A stretch of 64,000 nt of DNA from Streptomyces uncialis (GTDB lineage Bacteria; Actinomycetota; Actinomycetes; Streptomycetales; Streptomycetaceae). Below, piece by piece: positions 53,895 through 64,000 of this stretch (position 1 is the first letter of the stretch; every line of letters begins with the position of its first letter). A program made the position numbers and the translations under genes. Below the pieces are notes generated by a model, which was not told where the DNA came from, ran no database searches, and was given only the letters and a program-made list of their open reading frames with translations. The stretch is from the NCBI RefSeq assembly GCF_001905345.1, contig NZ_LFBV01000002.1, forward strand, positions 1,116,001 through 1,180,000. Reading direction: 5' to 3'.

Positions 53895-55016
53895 CTAGCC
53901 GCTCCGGGGCGACCGGGGCGGGCTGACGGTCGTCCGCGGATGGCGCCGTTCGGAGGAGGTGCGCACGATCAGTTCGGTCGGTATCACCTGCTCGACCGGC
54001 TGGTCCGACTGCACCCCCTCGATGGCGTCGATCAGCAGTTGCACGACGGCGGTGCCGATCCGGCGCGGTTTGAGGGACAGGGTGGTGATGGGCGGCTCGG
54101 TGGTGGCGTAGACGGTCGACTCGGAGCAGCAGACGAGGAGCAGATCGTCCGGGACCCGCAGTCCGTAGCGGCGGGCGGCGGCCAGCAGGTCGGTGCCGTT
54201 CGGGTCGAAGAGACCGTAGACGGCGTCGGGCCGGTCGGGCCTCGCGAGCAGCCGGTCGGCGGCGACGGCTCCCGCGCAGGGGTCGTGCGCGGGGTACGCC
54301 TCGTACACCGGGTCCTGGCCCACCCGTTCGCACCAGCGCAGATACGCCGTTGTCGACAGATGGGTGTACGTATCGGTCGTGGTGCCGGTGAGCAGTCCGA
54401 TCCGGCGGGCGCCGGCCGCCGCGAGATGGTCGAGGATGCCGAGGACGGCGGCCTCGTGGTCGTTGTCCACCCACGCGGTGACCGGCAGCGAACCGGCCGG
54501 GCGGCCGTCCGAGACGACGGGCAGGCCCTGGCGGACCAGTTCGGTGACGACGGGGTCCTTGTCCGAGGGGTCGATCACCACGGTGCCGTCGAGGGCGACG
54601 TTCGACCAGACGTCCACGGGGCTGCGGCGGGAGGTCGCGGGCAGGATGACCAGGGCGTATCCACGGGCGAGCGCGGCGGAGGTGGCGGCTCTGGCCATCT
54701 CCGCGAAGTACGCGAACTCCGTGAAGGTGAAGGGTTCGTCCCCGTAGGTCGTCACGGTGAGTCCGATGAGGCCGGACTTCCCGGTACGCAGGGTGCGGGC
54801 GGCGGCGGAGGGCCGGTAGCCCAGCCGGTCCGCCACCTCGCGGACATGTCGTCGGGTGGCGTCCGGTAACCGGCCCTTGCCGTTGAGGGCGTCGGAGACC
54901 GTCGTGATGGAGACACCGGCGGCGGCGGCAACATCTCTGATACCCGCTCGGCCTGGCCGACCGCCTCGGCGGGGGGTGTCCGCCCGGCTCACCTGGTGCT
55001 TCCCTGCTGCTGTCAT
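53895..55016 (-). CDS. LacI-family transcriptional regulator
   Basis: 373 residues. HTH at about 25-70 (IRDVAAAAGVSITTVSDALNGKG, then RLGYRPSAAARTLRTGKSG) followed by a periplasmic-binding-like sugar domain. No transport or sugar-catabolic genes adjoin it, so its target is unknown. ATG 55016. Confidence 0.88.
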   Translation of the reverse strand: MTAAGKHQVSRADTPRRGGRPGRAGIRDVAAAAGVSITTVSDALNGKGRLPDATRRHVREVADRLGYRPSAAARTLRTGKSGLIGLTVTTYGDEPFTFTEFAYFAEMARAATSAALARGYALVILPATSRRSPVDVWSNVALDGTVVIDPSDKDPVVTELVRQGLPVVSDGRPAGSLPVTAWVDNDHEAAVLGILDHLAAAGARRIGLLTGTTTDTYTHLSTTAYLRWCERVGQDPVYEAYPAHDPCAGAVAADRLLARPDRPDAVYGLFDPNGTDLLAAARRYGLRVPDDLLLVCCSESTVYATTEPPITTLSLKPRRIGTAVVQLLIDAIEGVQSDQPVEQVIPTELIVRTSSERRHPRTTVSPPRSPRSG

Positions 55017-55485
55017 GGCGTGCCGATAGTAGGGCGCCGCGGGTGGGGTGGGTCGGACGCATATTCATACGTTGACAGGAACGTTTCTGCATGGCCGTGC
55101 GGGGTGAAGTCGCTTAAAAACGAGGGCTGTTGTGGCTTCTGCCAGTGAATGAGTGCGTCCGGGTGGGGGTGGGCCTGGTGAAGGAGTCATGTCTCGAAGA
55201 GGTCTCAACTCACCTTCACGGGGGATGCGCGCCACGGAGTGAGCCAGGGGTGCGAGGACACGGTCCGCGCGCCCCCCACCCGGGCGGGCGGAGCGCTCCG
55301 GGCGTGGGGGCGTCCCGTGGGCGCCGGTGGAACCGGGGCGGACGGGCGGGGCGCGCGGCGGGGCGGCCGGCCGTGGGACAGGGGTGTCGCGGTGGTGCGG
55401 CGAGGGTGGAGCCTTGTAGCGGGACGGGTGGGTGGGGAATCCTCTGAGGGTATGGAGTATTGAACGAGTCGCTAGGAGGACCGTG
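55017..55485. promoter_or_regulatory. LacI / pat divergent intergenic region
   Basis: 469 bases. GGAACGTTTC at 55078-55087 is a near-palindrome of LacI type near the LacI promoter and may be its autoregulatory site. The rest shows only the TAGGAGGA ribosome-binding site before pat. Confidence 0.4.
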
Positions 55486-56565
55486 GTGAGCGAGCAGAAT
55501 CCCAGGCTTCGTGCCGAACTGGCCGCCGTACCCGCGTACACGCCCGGGAAGCCCGCGTCCGCCGACGGCCCGGTGGCCTACAAGCTTTCCTCGAACGAGA
55601 ACCCGTACCCGCCGCTCCCCGGGGTGCTGGAGCGGGTCGTGGCCGCGTCGGGCGCCTTCAACCGCTACCCGGACATGGCGTGCACGGTGCTGCTGAACGA
55701 GCTGGCCGACCGGTTCGCCGTGCCGGTGAGCCATCTGGCGACCGGTACCGGCTCGGTCGGTGTCGCCCAGCAGCTGCTCCAGGCGACCTCGGGTCCGGGC
55801 GACGAGGTGATCTATGCCTGGCGGTCCTTCGAGGCGTACCCGATCATCACGCAGATCAGCGGGGCGACCTCGGTACGGGTGCCGCTGACCTCGGGTGATG
55901 TGCACGATCTGGACGCGATGGCCGACGCGATCACCGAGCGGACCCGGCTGATCTTCGTGTGCAACCCGAACAACCCGACCGGGACGGTGGTCCGCCGGGC
56001 CGAGCTGGAGCGCTTCCTGGACCGGGTGCCGGGGGATGCGCTGGTGGTACTGGACGAGGCGTACCGGGAGTTCGTCCGGGACCCGGAGGTGCCGGACGGG
56101 GCGCAGGTCTACCGGGACCGGCCGAACGTCTGTGTGCTGCGGACCTTCTCCAAGGCGTACGGCCTGGCCGGGCTGCGGGTCGGGTTCGCGATCGCCCATG
56201 AGCCGGTGGCCGCCGCGCTGCGCAAGACGGCGGTGCCGTTCGGGGTGAGCCAGCTCGCGCAGGACGCGGCGGTGGCGTCGCTGCGCGCGGAGGACGAACT
56301 GCTGGGCCGGGTCGGCTCGCTGGTCGCGGAGCGCTCGCGGGTGGTCGCGGCGCTGACGGACCAGGGCTGGACGGTGCCGGAGACCCACGCCAACTTCGTG
56401 TGGCTGCGGCTCGGGGACCGTACGAGTGACTTCGCGGCGGCATGCGAGCGGGCCGGTGCGGTGGTCCGGCCGTTCGCGGGGGAGGGCGTGCGGATCTCGA
56501 TCGGCGAGACCGAGGGGAACGACATCTTCGTGCGGGCCGCCGAGGCGTTCCGCAAGGAGCTGTGA
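55486..56565 (+). CDS. pat: Aromatic amino acid / histidinol-phosphate-type aminotransferase
   Basis: 359 residues, fold-I PLP enzyme. Motifs: [26 protein letters not shown], the PLP lysine in [15 protein letters not shown], and C-terminal [11 protein letters not shown]. This length and N-terminus match the actinobacterial Pat (phenylalanine aminotransferase) clade that accompanies a true HisC elsewhere. GTG 55486 has TAGGAGGA upstream; a GTG just before it is equivalent. Confidence 0.88.
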   Translation: MSEQNPRLRAELAAVPAYTPGKPASADGPVAYKLSSNENPYPPLPGVLERVVAASGAFNRYPDMACTVLLNELADRFAVPVSHLATGTGSVGVAQQLLQATSGPGDEVIYAWRSFEAYPIITQISGATSVRVPLTSGDVHDLDAMADAITERTRLIFVCNPNNPTGTVVRRAELERFLDRVPGDALVVLDEAYREFVRDPEVPDGAQVYRDRPNVCVLRTFSKAYGLAGLRVGFAIAHEPVAAALRKTAVPFGVSQLAQDAAVASLRAEDELLGRVGSLVAERSRVVAALTDQGWTVPETHANFVWLRLGDRTSDFAAACERAGAVVRPFAGEGVRISIGETEGNDIFVRAAEAFRKEL

Positions 56566-56600
56566 CGCCCGTCATGTAGGAGATGAGCGCCCTCTCATAC

Positions 56601-56639
56601 AAGGCCCCCGACGACCGGCACCTTCGGTTCGGGGGCCTT
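56601..56639 (+). terminator. pat terminator
   Basis: AAGGCCCCCGA (56601-56611) and TCGGGGGCCTT (56629-56639), an 11-bp perfect stem followed by CGTCG. Confidence 0.75.
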
Positions 56640-56743
56640 CGTCGCGCCCGGCCATGGTTCCCACGGTCACCCGCGTGTGCTGCCTCCGTTAAGGGGGACC
56701 CCCGTGCGATGGGTCGCAACCGGTAGGACATAATGCTTGTGAA

Positions 56744-56759
56744 TGTGAACGCGTTCACA
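56744..56759. promoter_or_regulatory. Rex operator (ROP) of cydABCD
   Basis: TGTGAACGCGTTCACA, a perfect 16-bp palindrome equal to the Streptomyces Rex consensus, overlapping the probable cydA promoter (CATAAT at 56729-56734). The NADH-sensing repressor Rex is known to control cyd from such a site in S. coelicolor. An additional GCTTGTGAA at 56735 pairs with TTCACAAGC at 56754, making a second, wider inverted repeat on the same right half-site. Confidence 0.9.
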
Positions 56760-56841
56760 AGCGCGCCCGGAAGATCCTGTTATGCGGGAGATCAAAGGGG
56801 CAAACTGCCGCTGTGAACACGGCACGTAAGGAGAAGGAGAC

Positions 56842-58350
56842 GTGGACCTCGCTCTGGCGCCGGAGACCCTGGCGCGATGGCAGTTCGGCATCACTACCGT
56901 CTACCACTTTCTGTTCGTCCCACTGACGATCTCCCTGGCGGCCCTCACCGCCGGACTACAGACGGCTTGGGTGCGCACGGGGAAGGAGAAGTACCTCCGG
57001 GCCACCAAGTTCTGGGGCAAGCTCTTCCTGATCAACATCGCCATGGGTGTCGTCACCGGCATCGTCCAGGAGTTCCAGTTCGGGATGAACTGGTCGGACT
57101 ACTCGCGGTTCGTCGGTGATGTCTTCGGAGCGCCGCTCGCCTTCGAGGCGCTGATCGCCTTCTTCTTCGAGTCGACCTTCATCGGGCTGTGGATCTTCGG
57201 CTGGGACAAGCTGCCGAAGAAGATCCATCTCGCCTGTATCTGGATGGTCGCCATCGGCACCATCCTCTCCGCGTACTTCATCCTCGCCGCGAACTCCTGG
57301 ATGCAGCACCCGGTGGGCTACCGCATCAACGAAGCGGTCGGTCGCGCGGAACTGACCGACTTCTGGGCCGTCCTCAGCCAGAACACCACGCTCACCCAGG
57401 TCGCCCACACCCTGACCGCCGCCTTCCTCACCGGTGGCGCGTTCATGGTCGGCGTCTCCGCCTTCCACCTGGTCAAGAAGAAGCACATCCCGGTGATGAA
57501 GACCTCGCTGCGGCTCGGTCTGATCACCGTCGCCGTCGCCGGACTGCTCACCGCCGTCAGCGGTGACCGGCTCGCCAAGGTGATGTTCGAGCAGCAGCCC
57601 ATGAAGATGGCCGCCGCCGAGGCCCTCTGGGACGGACAGACGAACGCGCCCTTCTCCCTCTTCGCCTACGGGGATGTGGACAAGGGCCACAACACCGTCG
57701 CCATCGAGATCCCCGGGATACTGTCCTTCCTCGCCCATGACGACTTCGACTCCTTCGTGCCCGGCATCAACGACGTCAACGCCGCCGAGCAGGCCGAGCA
57801 CGGGCCCGGCGACTACCGGCCCAACATCCCCGTGGCGTTCTGGTCCTTCCGCTGGATGATCGGCTTCGGGATGGCGTCCTTCGGTATCGGGCTGCTGGGA
57901 CTGTGGCTGACCCGCAAGAAGTTCCTGCTCCCCGCGCATATGAGGGTCGGCGAGGACGAGATGCCGAACCTCGTGCTCTTCCGGAACAAGGTCATCAGCC
58001 CCCGGTTCACCCGCTGGTACTGGCTGCTCGCCGCCTGGACGATGGCCTTCCCGCTGATCGCCAACTCCTGGGGCTGGATCTTCACCGAGACGGGCCGTCA
58101 GCCCTGGGTCGTCTACGGCGTCCTGGAGACCCGGCAGGGGGTCTCCCCCGGGACCAGCCAGGGCGAGGTCATCACCTCGATGATCGTGTTCACCACCCTC
58201 TACGCGATCCTCGCCGTGATCGAGGTCAAGCTGCTCGCCAAGTACATCAAGGGCGGGCCGCCCGAACTGACCGAGGCGGACCTCAACCCGCCGACCAGGA
58301 TCGGCGGCAACGACCGCGATCCCGACCGGCCGATGGCCTTCTCGTACTGA
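56842..58350 (+). CDS. cydA: Cytochrome bd quinol oxidase subunit I
   Basis: 502 residues, heme-bearing subunit of the high-affinity terminal oxidase. N-terminus DLALAPETLARWQFGITTVYHF has the heme-ligand His, and WMQHPVGYRIN and GRQPWVVYG are conserved family motifs. The quinol (Q) loop is of the short type. GTG 56842 follows AAGGAGAAGGAG. First gene of the Rex-controlled operon. Confidence 0.97.
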   Translation: MDLALAPETLARWQFGITTVYHFLFVPLTISLAALTAGLQTAWVRTGKEKYLRATKFWGKLFLINIAMGVVTGIVQEFQFGMNWSDYSRFVGDVFGAPLAFEALIAFFFESTFIGLWIFGWDKLPKKIHLACIWMVAIGTILSAYFILAANSWMQHPVGYRINEAVGRAELTDFWAVLSQNTTLTQVAHTLTAAFLTGGAFMVGVSAFHLVKKKHIPVMKTSLRLGLITVAVAGLLTAVSGDRLAKVMFEQQPMKMAAAEALWDGQTNAPFSLFAYGDVDKGHNTVAIEIPGILSFLAHDDFDSFVPGINDVNAAEQAEHGPGDYRPNIPVAFWSFRWMIGFGMASFGIGLLGLWLTRKKFLLPAHMRVGEDEMPNLVLFRNKVISPRFTRWYWLLAAWTMAFPLIANSWGWIFTETGRQPWVVYGVLETRQGVSPGTSQGEVITSMIVFTTLYAILAVIEVKLLAKYIKGGPPELTEADLNPPTRIGGNDRDPDRPMAFSY

Positions 58351-58384
58351 CGGCCTTCTCGTACCGAGGGAAAGGAACTGAGGC

Positions 58385-59389
<1,005 letters not shown>

Positions 59390-59446
59390 CCCCTCGGACG
59401 GGGCCGGTGTCACCGGCTCCGTCCGCACCCCGCACCGCCTGGGTGT

Positions 59447-59460
59447 GTTTCATGTGAAAC
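59447..59460. other. Degenerate parS-like site
   Basis: GTTTCATGTGAAAC, one change in the CACGTG core. It lies in a 20-bp block (59441-59460) that is repeated almost exactly at 59480-59499. Confidence 0.6.
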
Positions 59461-59483
59461 ACCCCTGAACCAACCCCGAGGGT

Positions 59484-62400
59484 GTGTTTCACGTGAAACC
59501 GATCGACCCGCGACTGCTCCGGTACACCCGCGCCACCCGCGGATTCCTGCTGGCCGTGGTGCTGCTGGGGCTGGTCGGTGCGGGGCTGGTCATCGCCCAG
59601 GCCACCCTGATCGCCGAGATCGTGGTGGGCGCCTTCCAGGAAGGTCTGTCGGCCGGTGAGCTGAGGGCCCCGCTGATCGCGCTGGCCGCCGTGGCCGTCG
59701 GCCGTGCCGGTGTCTCCTGGCTCACCGAACTCGCCGCGCACCGGGCCAGTGCGGCGGTCAAGTCGGAGCTGCGGGGACGGCTGCTGGAGCGGGCGGGCGC
59801 GCTGGGCCCGGGGTGGCTCAGCGGTCAGCGCACGGGATCACTGGTCGCCCTCGCCACCCGGGGCATCGACGCCCTGGACGACTACTTCTCCCGCTATCTC
59901 CCCCAGTTGGGGCTCGCGGTGGTCGTACCCGTCGCGGTGCTCGTACGGATCGTCACCGAGGACTGGGTCTCCGCCGCCATCATCGCGGGCACCCTTCCGC
60001 TGATCCCGGTCTTCATGATCCTCATCGGCTGGGCGACCCAGGCCCGGATGGACCGTCAGTGGCGGATGCTGTCCCGGCTCTCCGGACACTTCCTCGATGT
60101 GGTCGCCGGACTCCCCACGCTCAAGGTCTTCGGCCGGGCCAAGGCCCAGGCCGAGTCGATCCGCCGGATCACCGGCGACTACCGGCGCGCCACCATGCGC
60201 ACCCTGCGGATCGCCTTCATCTCGTCGTTCGCCCTGGAACTGCTCGCGACCCTGTCGGTCGCGCTCGTCGCCGTCACCATCGGGATGCGGCTGGTCCACG
60301 GCGGGATGGATCTCTCCATCGGGCTGATGATCCTGATCCTGGCGCCCGAGGCGTATCTGCCGGTCCGGCAGGTGGGCGCGCAGTACCACGCGGCGGCCGA
60401 GGGACTCGCGGCGGCGGAGGAGGTCTTCGAGGTCCTGGAGACCGAGGTCCCCACGAACGGCACGGGTGTCCTTCCCGCCGGTAAGGCGCTCGGACTGAGC
60501 TTCGACCAGGTCGGCGTCAGGTATCCGGGACGCGACGACGACGCCGTGTCCGGGGTGTCCTTCGAGGTAGGCCCGGGGGAGACCGTCGCACTCGTCGGAC
60601 CGAGCGGCGCGGGCAAGTCGACCCTGGTCGCCGCCGCCCTGGGCTTCGTACGGCCGCAGCGGGGCCGGGTACGGATCGGCGGGGTGGACCTCACCGGCAT
60701 CGCCCGGGAGTCCTGGCACCAGCAGGTGGCATGGGTGCCCCAACGCCCCCATCTGTACGCGGGTTCCGTCGCGGAGAACGTCCGCCTCGCCCGGCCCGAC
60801 GCCGACGACACCGCTGTCCGCCGGGCCCTCCGCGACGCCGGAGCCCTGGAGTTCGTGGACGCGCTGCCCGACGGGGCCAGCACCCTGCTCGGGGAGGACG
60901 GGACCGGACTGTCCGCCGGACAGCGGCAACGACTCGCCCTCGCGCGGGCCTTCCTCGCGGACCGGCCCGTGCTGCTGCTGGACGAACCCACGGCCGCGCT
61001 CGACGGGGACACCGAGGCCGATGTGGTCGAGGCGGTACGGCGACTGGCCGTCGGCCGGACCGTGCTGCTCGTGGTGCACCGCCCGGCGCTGCTGTCCGTG
61101 GCCGACCGGGTGGTGACCCTCGCGATGCCCGAGCGGACGGTCCCGGCCCAGGGAGGTACGGCACGCACCGCCGGTACCGCCGGGGTCGCCATCGCCGCGG
61201 ACCACGGCTCGCGCAGGCGGCCCACCGGCGGCGACCTGATCGCCGAACTGACCGACGACGGCGCGGCCTTCGGTGACGAGCTGTTCCAGTCGGAGCGCGA
61301 CCAGGACCGGGACCGCGAGCGGTCCGGCGACCCGTCGCACGCCATGGACCTCGTGGGCGCGCAGGCCCCGGAACGGGACGGGGACACGCCGGTCCGGGAC
61401 GGGCACCCCGGGCCGGACGGCCGTACCGGGACCGGGGCCCGGCAGCGGTCCGCGCTGCGCCGGGTCCGGGACATGGCCGGACCCCGGCGGGGACGGCTCG
61501 CCCTGGCCCTGCTGCTCGGCAGCCTCGCGCTCGGCAGCGCGGTCGGCCTGATGGCGACCTCCGGATATCTGATCTCGCGGGCCTCCCAGCAGCCGCCCGT
61601 GCTCTATCTGATGATGGCCGTCACGGCCACCCGCACCTTCGGCATCGGACGGGCCTGCTTCCGGTACGCGGAGCGGCTGGTCTCGCACGACGCGGTGCTG
61701 CGGATGCTCGGCGACACCCGGGTCGCCGTCTACCGGCGCCTCGAACGGCTCGCCCCCGCCGGACTGCGCACCACCCGGCGCGGGGATCTGCTGACCCGGC
61801 TGGTGACCGATGTCGACGCCCTCCAGGACTACTGGCTGCGCTGGCTGCTCCCGGCCGGTGCCGCGCTCGCCGTCTCCGCCGGAGCCGTCGGCTTCACCGC
61901 CTGGCTGCTGCCCGAGGCCGGTGCCGTGCTCGCCGTGGGACTGCTCGCCGCCGGTGCCGGGGTACCGCTGCTGTCCGGCGCGGTCGCCCGGCGCGCCGAG
62001 CGCAGGCTCGCCCCGGCCCGCGGGGTGCTCGCCACCCGGGTCACGGACCTGCTCACCGGAACCGCCGAACTGACCGTCGCGGGCGCCCTGCCCGCCCGTA
62101 CCGCCGCGGCGAGGAAGGCCGACGCGGTCCTCACCCGGATCGCCTCCCGCGCCGCGTCCGCCACCGCGCTCGGGGACGGGCTGACCGCGCTGGTCTCCGG
62201 ACTGACCGTCGCGGTGACCGCCCTGGTCGCCGCGCGGGGAGTCGCGGACGGACGGCTGGACGGGGTCGCCATGGCGGTGGTGGTGCTCACCCCGATGGCC
62301 GCGTTCGAGGCGGTCATGGGGATGCCGCTCGCCGTCCAGTACCGCCAGCGGGTCCGCAAGAGCGCCGAACGGGTGCAGGAGGTGCTGGACGCGCCCGCAC

Positions 62401-63206
62401 CCGTACGCGAGCCCGCCACCCCCGCCGCCGCGCCCGCCTCGCCGTTCCCGCTGCGACTGGAAGGACTGCGGGCCCGCTACGACGGGCAGCGGCGCGACGC
62501 GCTCGCCGGCGTCGATCTGACCCTGGACGAAGGGCGCCGGATCGCGGTCGTCGGGACCTCCGGCTCCGGGAAGACGACCCTCGCCCAGGTCCTGCTGCGC
62601 TTCCTCGACCCGCGTCCCGACGGGACCGGCGGCACGTACACCCTCGGCGGGGTCGACGCGCACTCGCTCGACGGCGACACCGTGCGGGGGTTCGTGGGGC
62701 TGTGCGCCCAGGACGCGCACCTCTTCGACAGCTCCGTCCGCGAGAACCTGCTGCTGGCGCGGCGGGACGCGGACGACACCGAGCTGCGGGACGTACTGGC
62801 CCGGGTGCGGATGCTGGAGTGGGCCGACTCGCTGCCCGACGGACTGGACTCGCTCGTCGGGGAGCACGGGGCACGGCTGTCCGGCGGACAGCGGCAGCGG
62901 CTCGCGCTGGCACGGGCCCTGCTCGCGGACTTCCCCGTACTGGTGCTGGACGAGCCCGCCGAACACCTCGACCTGCCGACCGCCGACGCCCTGACCGCCG
63001 ACCTGCTGGCGGCCACCGAGGGCCGGACGACGGTACTGATCACCCACCGGCTGGCCGGACTGGAGGAGGTCGACGAGGTGATCGTGCTGGAGGCGGGGCG
63101 GATCGTCCAGCGGGGCGCGTTCGACACGCTCACCGCGGCCGAGGGGCCGCTGGCCCGGATGCGGGACCGCGAGGGCGCGGCGGATCTGCTGGCGGCGGCG
63201 GTGTAG
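59484..63206 (+). CDS. cydCD: Fused CydD-CydC ABC transporter
   Basis: 1240 residues: two complete membrane/ATPase half-transporters in one chain. The first half has Walker A GPSGAGKST (about 371-379), signature LSAGQRQRL (about 475) and VLLLDEPTA. The second half has GTSGSGKTT (about 1024-1032), LSGGQRQRL (about 1131) and VLVLDEPAE. Separately encoded in E. coli, where CydDC exports glutathione/cysteine and is needed for cytochrome bd assembly. GTG 59484 or the in-frame GTG 59493, nine bases later, could be used; a parS spans both. Confidence 0.95.
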   Translation: MFHVKPIDPRLLRYTRATRGFLLAVVLLGLVGAGLVIAQATLIAEIVVGAFQEGLSAGELRAPLIALAAVAVGRAGVSWLTELAAHRASAAVKSELRGRLLERAGALGPGWLSGQRTGSLVALATRGIDALDDYFSRYLPQLGLAVVVPVAVLVRIVTEDWVSAAIIAGTLPLIPVFMILIGWATQARMDRQWRMLSRLSGHFLDVVAGLPTLKVFGRAKAQAESIRRITGDYRRATMRTLRIAFISSFALELLATLSVALVAVTIGMRLVHGGMDLSIGLMILILAPEAYLPVRQVGAQYHAAAEGLAAAEEVFEVLETEVPTNGTGVLPAGKALGLSFDQVGVRYPGRDDDAVSGVSFEVGPGETVALVGPSGAGKSTLVAAALGFVRPQRGRVRIGGVDLTGIARESWHQQVAWVPQRPHLYAGSVAENVRLARPDADDTAVRRALRDAGALEFVDALPDGASTLLGEDGTGLSAGQRQRLALARAFLADRPVLLLDEPTAALDGDTEADVVEAVRRLAVGRTVLLVVHRPALLSVADRVVTLAMPERTVPAQGGTARTAGTAGVAIAADHGSRRRPTGGDLIAELTDDGAAFGDELFQSERDQDRDRERSGDPSHAMDLVGAQAPERDGDTPVRDGHPGPDGRTGTGARQRSALRRVRDMAGPRRGRLALALLLGSLALGSAVGLMATSGYLISRASQQPPVLYLMMAVTATRTFGIGRACFRYAERLVSHDAVLRMLGDTRVAVYRRLERLAPAGLRTTRRGDLLTRLVTDVDALQDYWLRWLLPAGAALAVSAGAVGFTAWLLPEAGAVLAVGLLAAGAGVPLLSGAVARRAERRLAPARGVLATRVTDLLTGTAELTVAGALPARTAAARKADAVLTRIASRAASATALGDGLTALVSGLTVAVTALVAARGVADGRLDGVAMAVVVLTPMAAFEAVMGMPLAVQYRQRVRKSAERVQEVLDAPAPVREPATPAAAPASPFPLRLEGLRARYDGQRRDALAGVDLTLDEGRRIAVVGTSGSGKTTLAQVLLRFLDPRPDGTGGTYTLGGVDAHSLDGDTVRGFVGLCAQDAHLFDSSVRENLLLARRDADDTELRDVLARVRMLEWADSLPDGLDSLVGEHGARLSGGQRQRLALARALLADFPVLVLDEPAEHLDLPTADALTADLLAATEGRTTVLITHRLAGLEEVDEVIVLEAGRIVQRGAFDTLTAAEGPLARMRDREGAADLLAAAV
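59486..59499. other. parS site, perfect consensus, over the cydCD start
   Basis: GTTTCACGTGAAAC. It begins inside the GTG start at 59484 and includes the alternative GTG 59493, encoding FHVK. Confidence 0.92.
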
Positions 63207-63311
63207 CGCGGGGGCGCCGGACGGTCGCCGGACGATCGTCGGGGGCAGCTCGGGGAAGGGCCGGGGAAGGGTCGGGTTTCGGTCGGAAACCGGTGTTATT
63301 AGGCTTTGGGT

Positions 63312-64000
63312 ATGGATGGGGAGCAAGAGGGTGCTCGGGCGTCGGACCTGCCGACCGAGCTGACCGCGCGGGTCCCGCAACTTCTGGAGGCCATGAGGTC
63401 GGTCGGCACCGGCCTCCAGCTGCACTCCACGCTCGACCGGATCTGTGAGACCGCCGCCGCGCTGACGGACGCCCGGTACGCCGCGATCGGGGTCGTCGCG
63501 GAAGACGGCGACGGCCTCTCCGACTTCGTCCACCACGGGGTCGACGCGGCGACCGCGCGGCTCATCGGCCGTCTGCCCGACGGACAGCGCGGCCTGCTGG
63601 GCGCCCTCATCAAGCACTCCGAACCGGTGCTGCTCGCCGACCTCAGCGCCGATCCGCGGTCCTGCGGCTTTCCCCCGCACCATCCGCCCATGCGGTCGTT
63701 CCTCGGCGTCCCGATCCGGGTCCAGGGGGAGATCTTCGGCAATCTCTATCTGTCGGAGAAACGCGGCGGCGCCCGGTTCGACGACGACGACCTCAGCATG
63801 GTCCGGGTACTGGCCACGGAGGCGGGCATCGCCATCGGCAACGCCCGGCTCTACGAGGCCGCCCAGCAGCGGGAACGCTGGATCGACGGGGCCGTGGCCG
63901 TCACCACGGCGCTGCTGTCGGGCGGTGACGCCGAGGACGCGCTCCAGGTGGTCGCCGAACAGGTCCGCCATCTCTCGGACTCCACCGCCGGGCTCGTGCT
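63312..64000 (+). CDS. GAF-domain sensor protein, probably histidine kinase (partial)
   Basis: ATG 63312 opens a frame that is still open at the window end after 229 codons. It begins MDGEQEGARASDLPTELTAR, followed by one GAF domain (about 25-185; LGVPIRVQGEIFGNLYL, DDLSMVRVLATEAGIAIGNARLYE) and the start of a second. This is the DevS/DosS-like architecture (two GAF domains then a HisKA_3 kinase). The kinase part is outside, so function as a redox, O2 or NO sensor is an inference from family and its place next to cyd. Confidence 0.85.
   Translation, partial: MDGEQEGARASDLPTELTARVPQLLEAMRSVGTGLQLHSTLDRICETAAALTDARYAAIGVVAEDGDGLSDFVHHGVDAATARLIGRLPDGQRGLLGALIKHSEPVLLADLSADPRSCGFPPHHPPMRSFLGVPIRVQGEIFGNLYLSEKRGGARFDDDDLSMVRVLATEAGIAIGNARLYEAAQQRERWIDGAVAVTTALLSGGDAEDALQVVAEQVRHLSDSTAGLV

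Noticed and set aside
53698..55092. Upstream extension of the phosphatase frame
   Set aside because: It overlaps the LacI gene in another frame of the same strand and has no family resemblance; the ATG at 53697 has a good ribosome-binding site.
55430..55453. GGGT-N14-GGGTAT before pat as a sigma-B promoter
   Set aside because: The -35 part (GNNT) is too degenerate in G-rich DNA to be support, and nothing else points to stress control of pat.
59838..63971. A 1377-codon open frame antisense to cydCD and the GAF gene
   Set aside because: It mirrors codon positions of a strongly coding, GC-rich gene and resembles no protein family; such shadows are common at this base composition.

Overview
The window is a GC-rich actinomycete chromosome segment, almost certainly Streptomyces. 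The evidence is the ssgR-ssgA pair, a FemX-type ligase, a zinc-type S18, a fused CydCD exporter, a separate MurJ pseudokinase partner and at least 12 copies of the Streptomyces parS motif (GTTTCACGTGAAAC and one-base variants). The parS density and the order trxB / anti-sigma / sigM / pseudokinase / murJ / secreted protein / cca place it close to one flank of oriC. No dnaA, parAB or oriC lies inside; trxA and parAB would be expected just left of base 1.

Bases 1-12,800 hold the conserved envelope/redox block: trxB, an ECF sigma factor with its zinc anti-sigma factor, a pseudokinase, MurJ, a DUF6049-type secreted protein, cca and an MFS exporter. Bases 13,000-22,700 carry ino1 with a PadR regulator, a class A penicillin-binding protein, a polytopic GT87-like glycosyltransferase, an alanine-racemase-like PLP protein, FemX and a small membrane protein. 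Bases 22,900-28,420 are the rpsF-ssb-rpsR-rplI operon, a MATE transporter and the replicative helicase gene dnaB, which is preceded by an inverted pair of DnaA boxes.

Bases 28,600-43,700 form a more variable region of small regulator/enzyme pairs: a double VOC protein, two RibD/DHFR-like reductases, a TetX-like FAD monooxygenase divergent from a TetR, a serine beta-lactamase-fold hydrolase, two GNAT proteins, a MarR divergent from an MFS pump, a flavohaemoglobin with a long disordered N-terminus, a Nudix hydrolase, a LysR and a trans-sulfuration-family PLP enzyme. Drug or stress protection is the common theme by family, but no substrate can be read from the sequence.

Bases 43,880-52,000 return to conserved genes: a small membrane protein, cupin, DUF5326-like protein, ssgR-ssgA (sporulation septation), a YibE/F-like protein, and thiC behind a TPP riboswitch. 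Bases 52,200-64,000 hold a PPP-type phosphatase, a LacI regulator, the aminotransferase Pat, and cydA-cydB-cydCD behind a Rex operator, followed by the start of a GAF-domain sensor protein cut by the window end.

The most interesting structure is the way parS sites are built into other elements. They sit at the dyad of terminator-like palindromes between convergent genes (a perfect 54-bp palindrome at 11483-11536), inside coding sequence (tandem pair in the anti-sigma gene), and across a start codon (cydCD).
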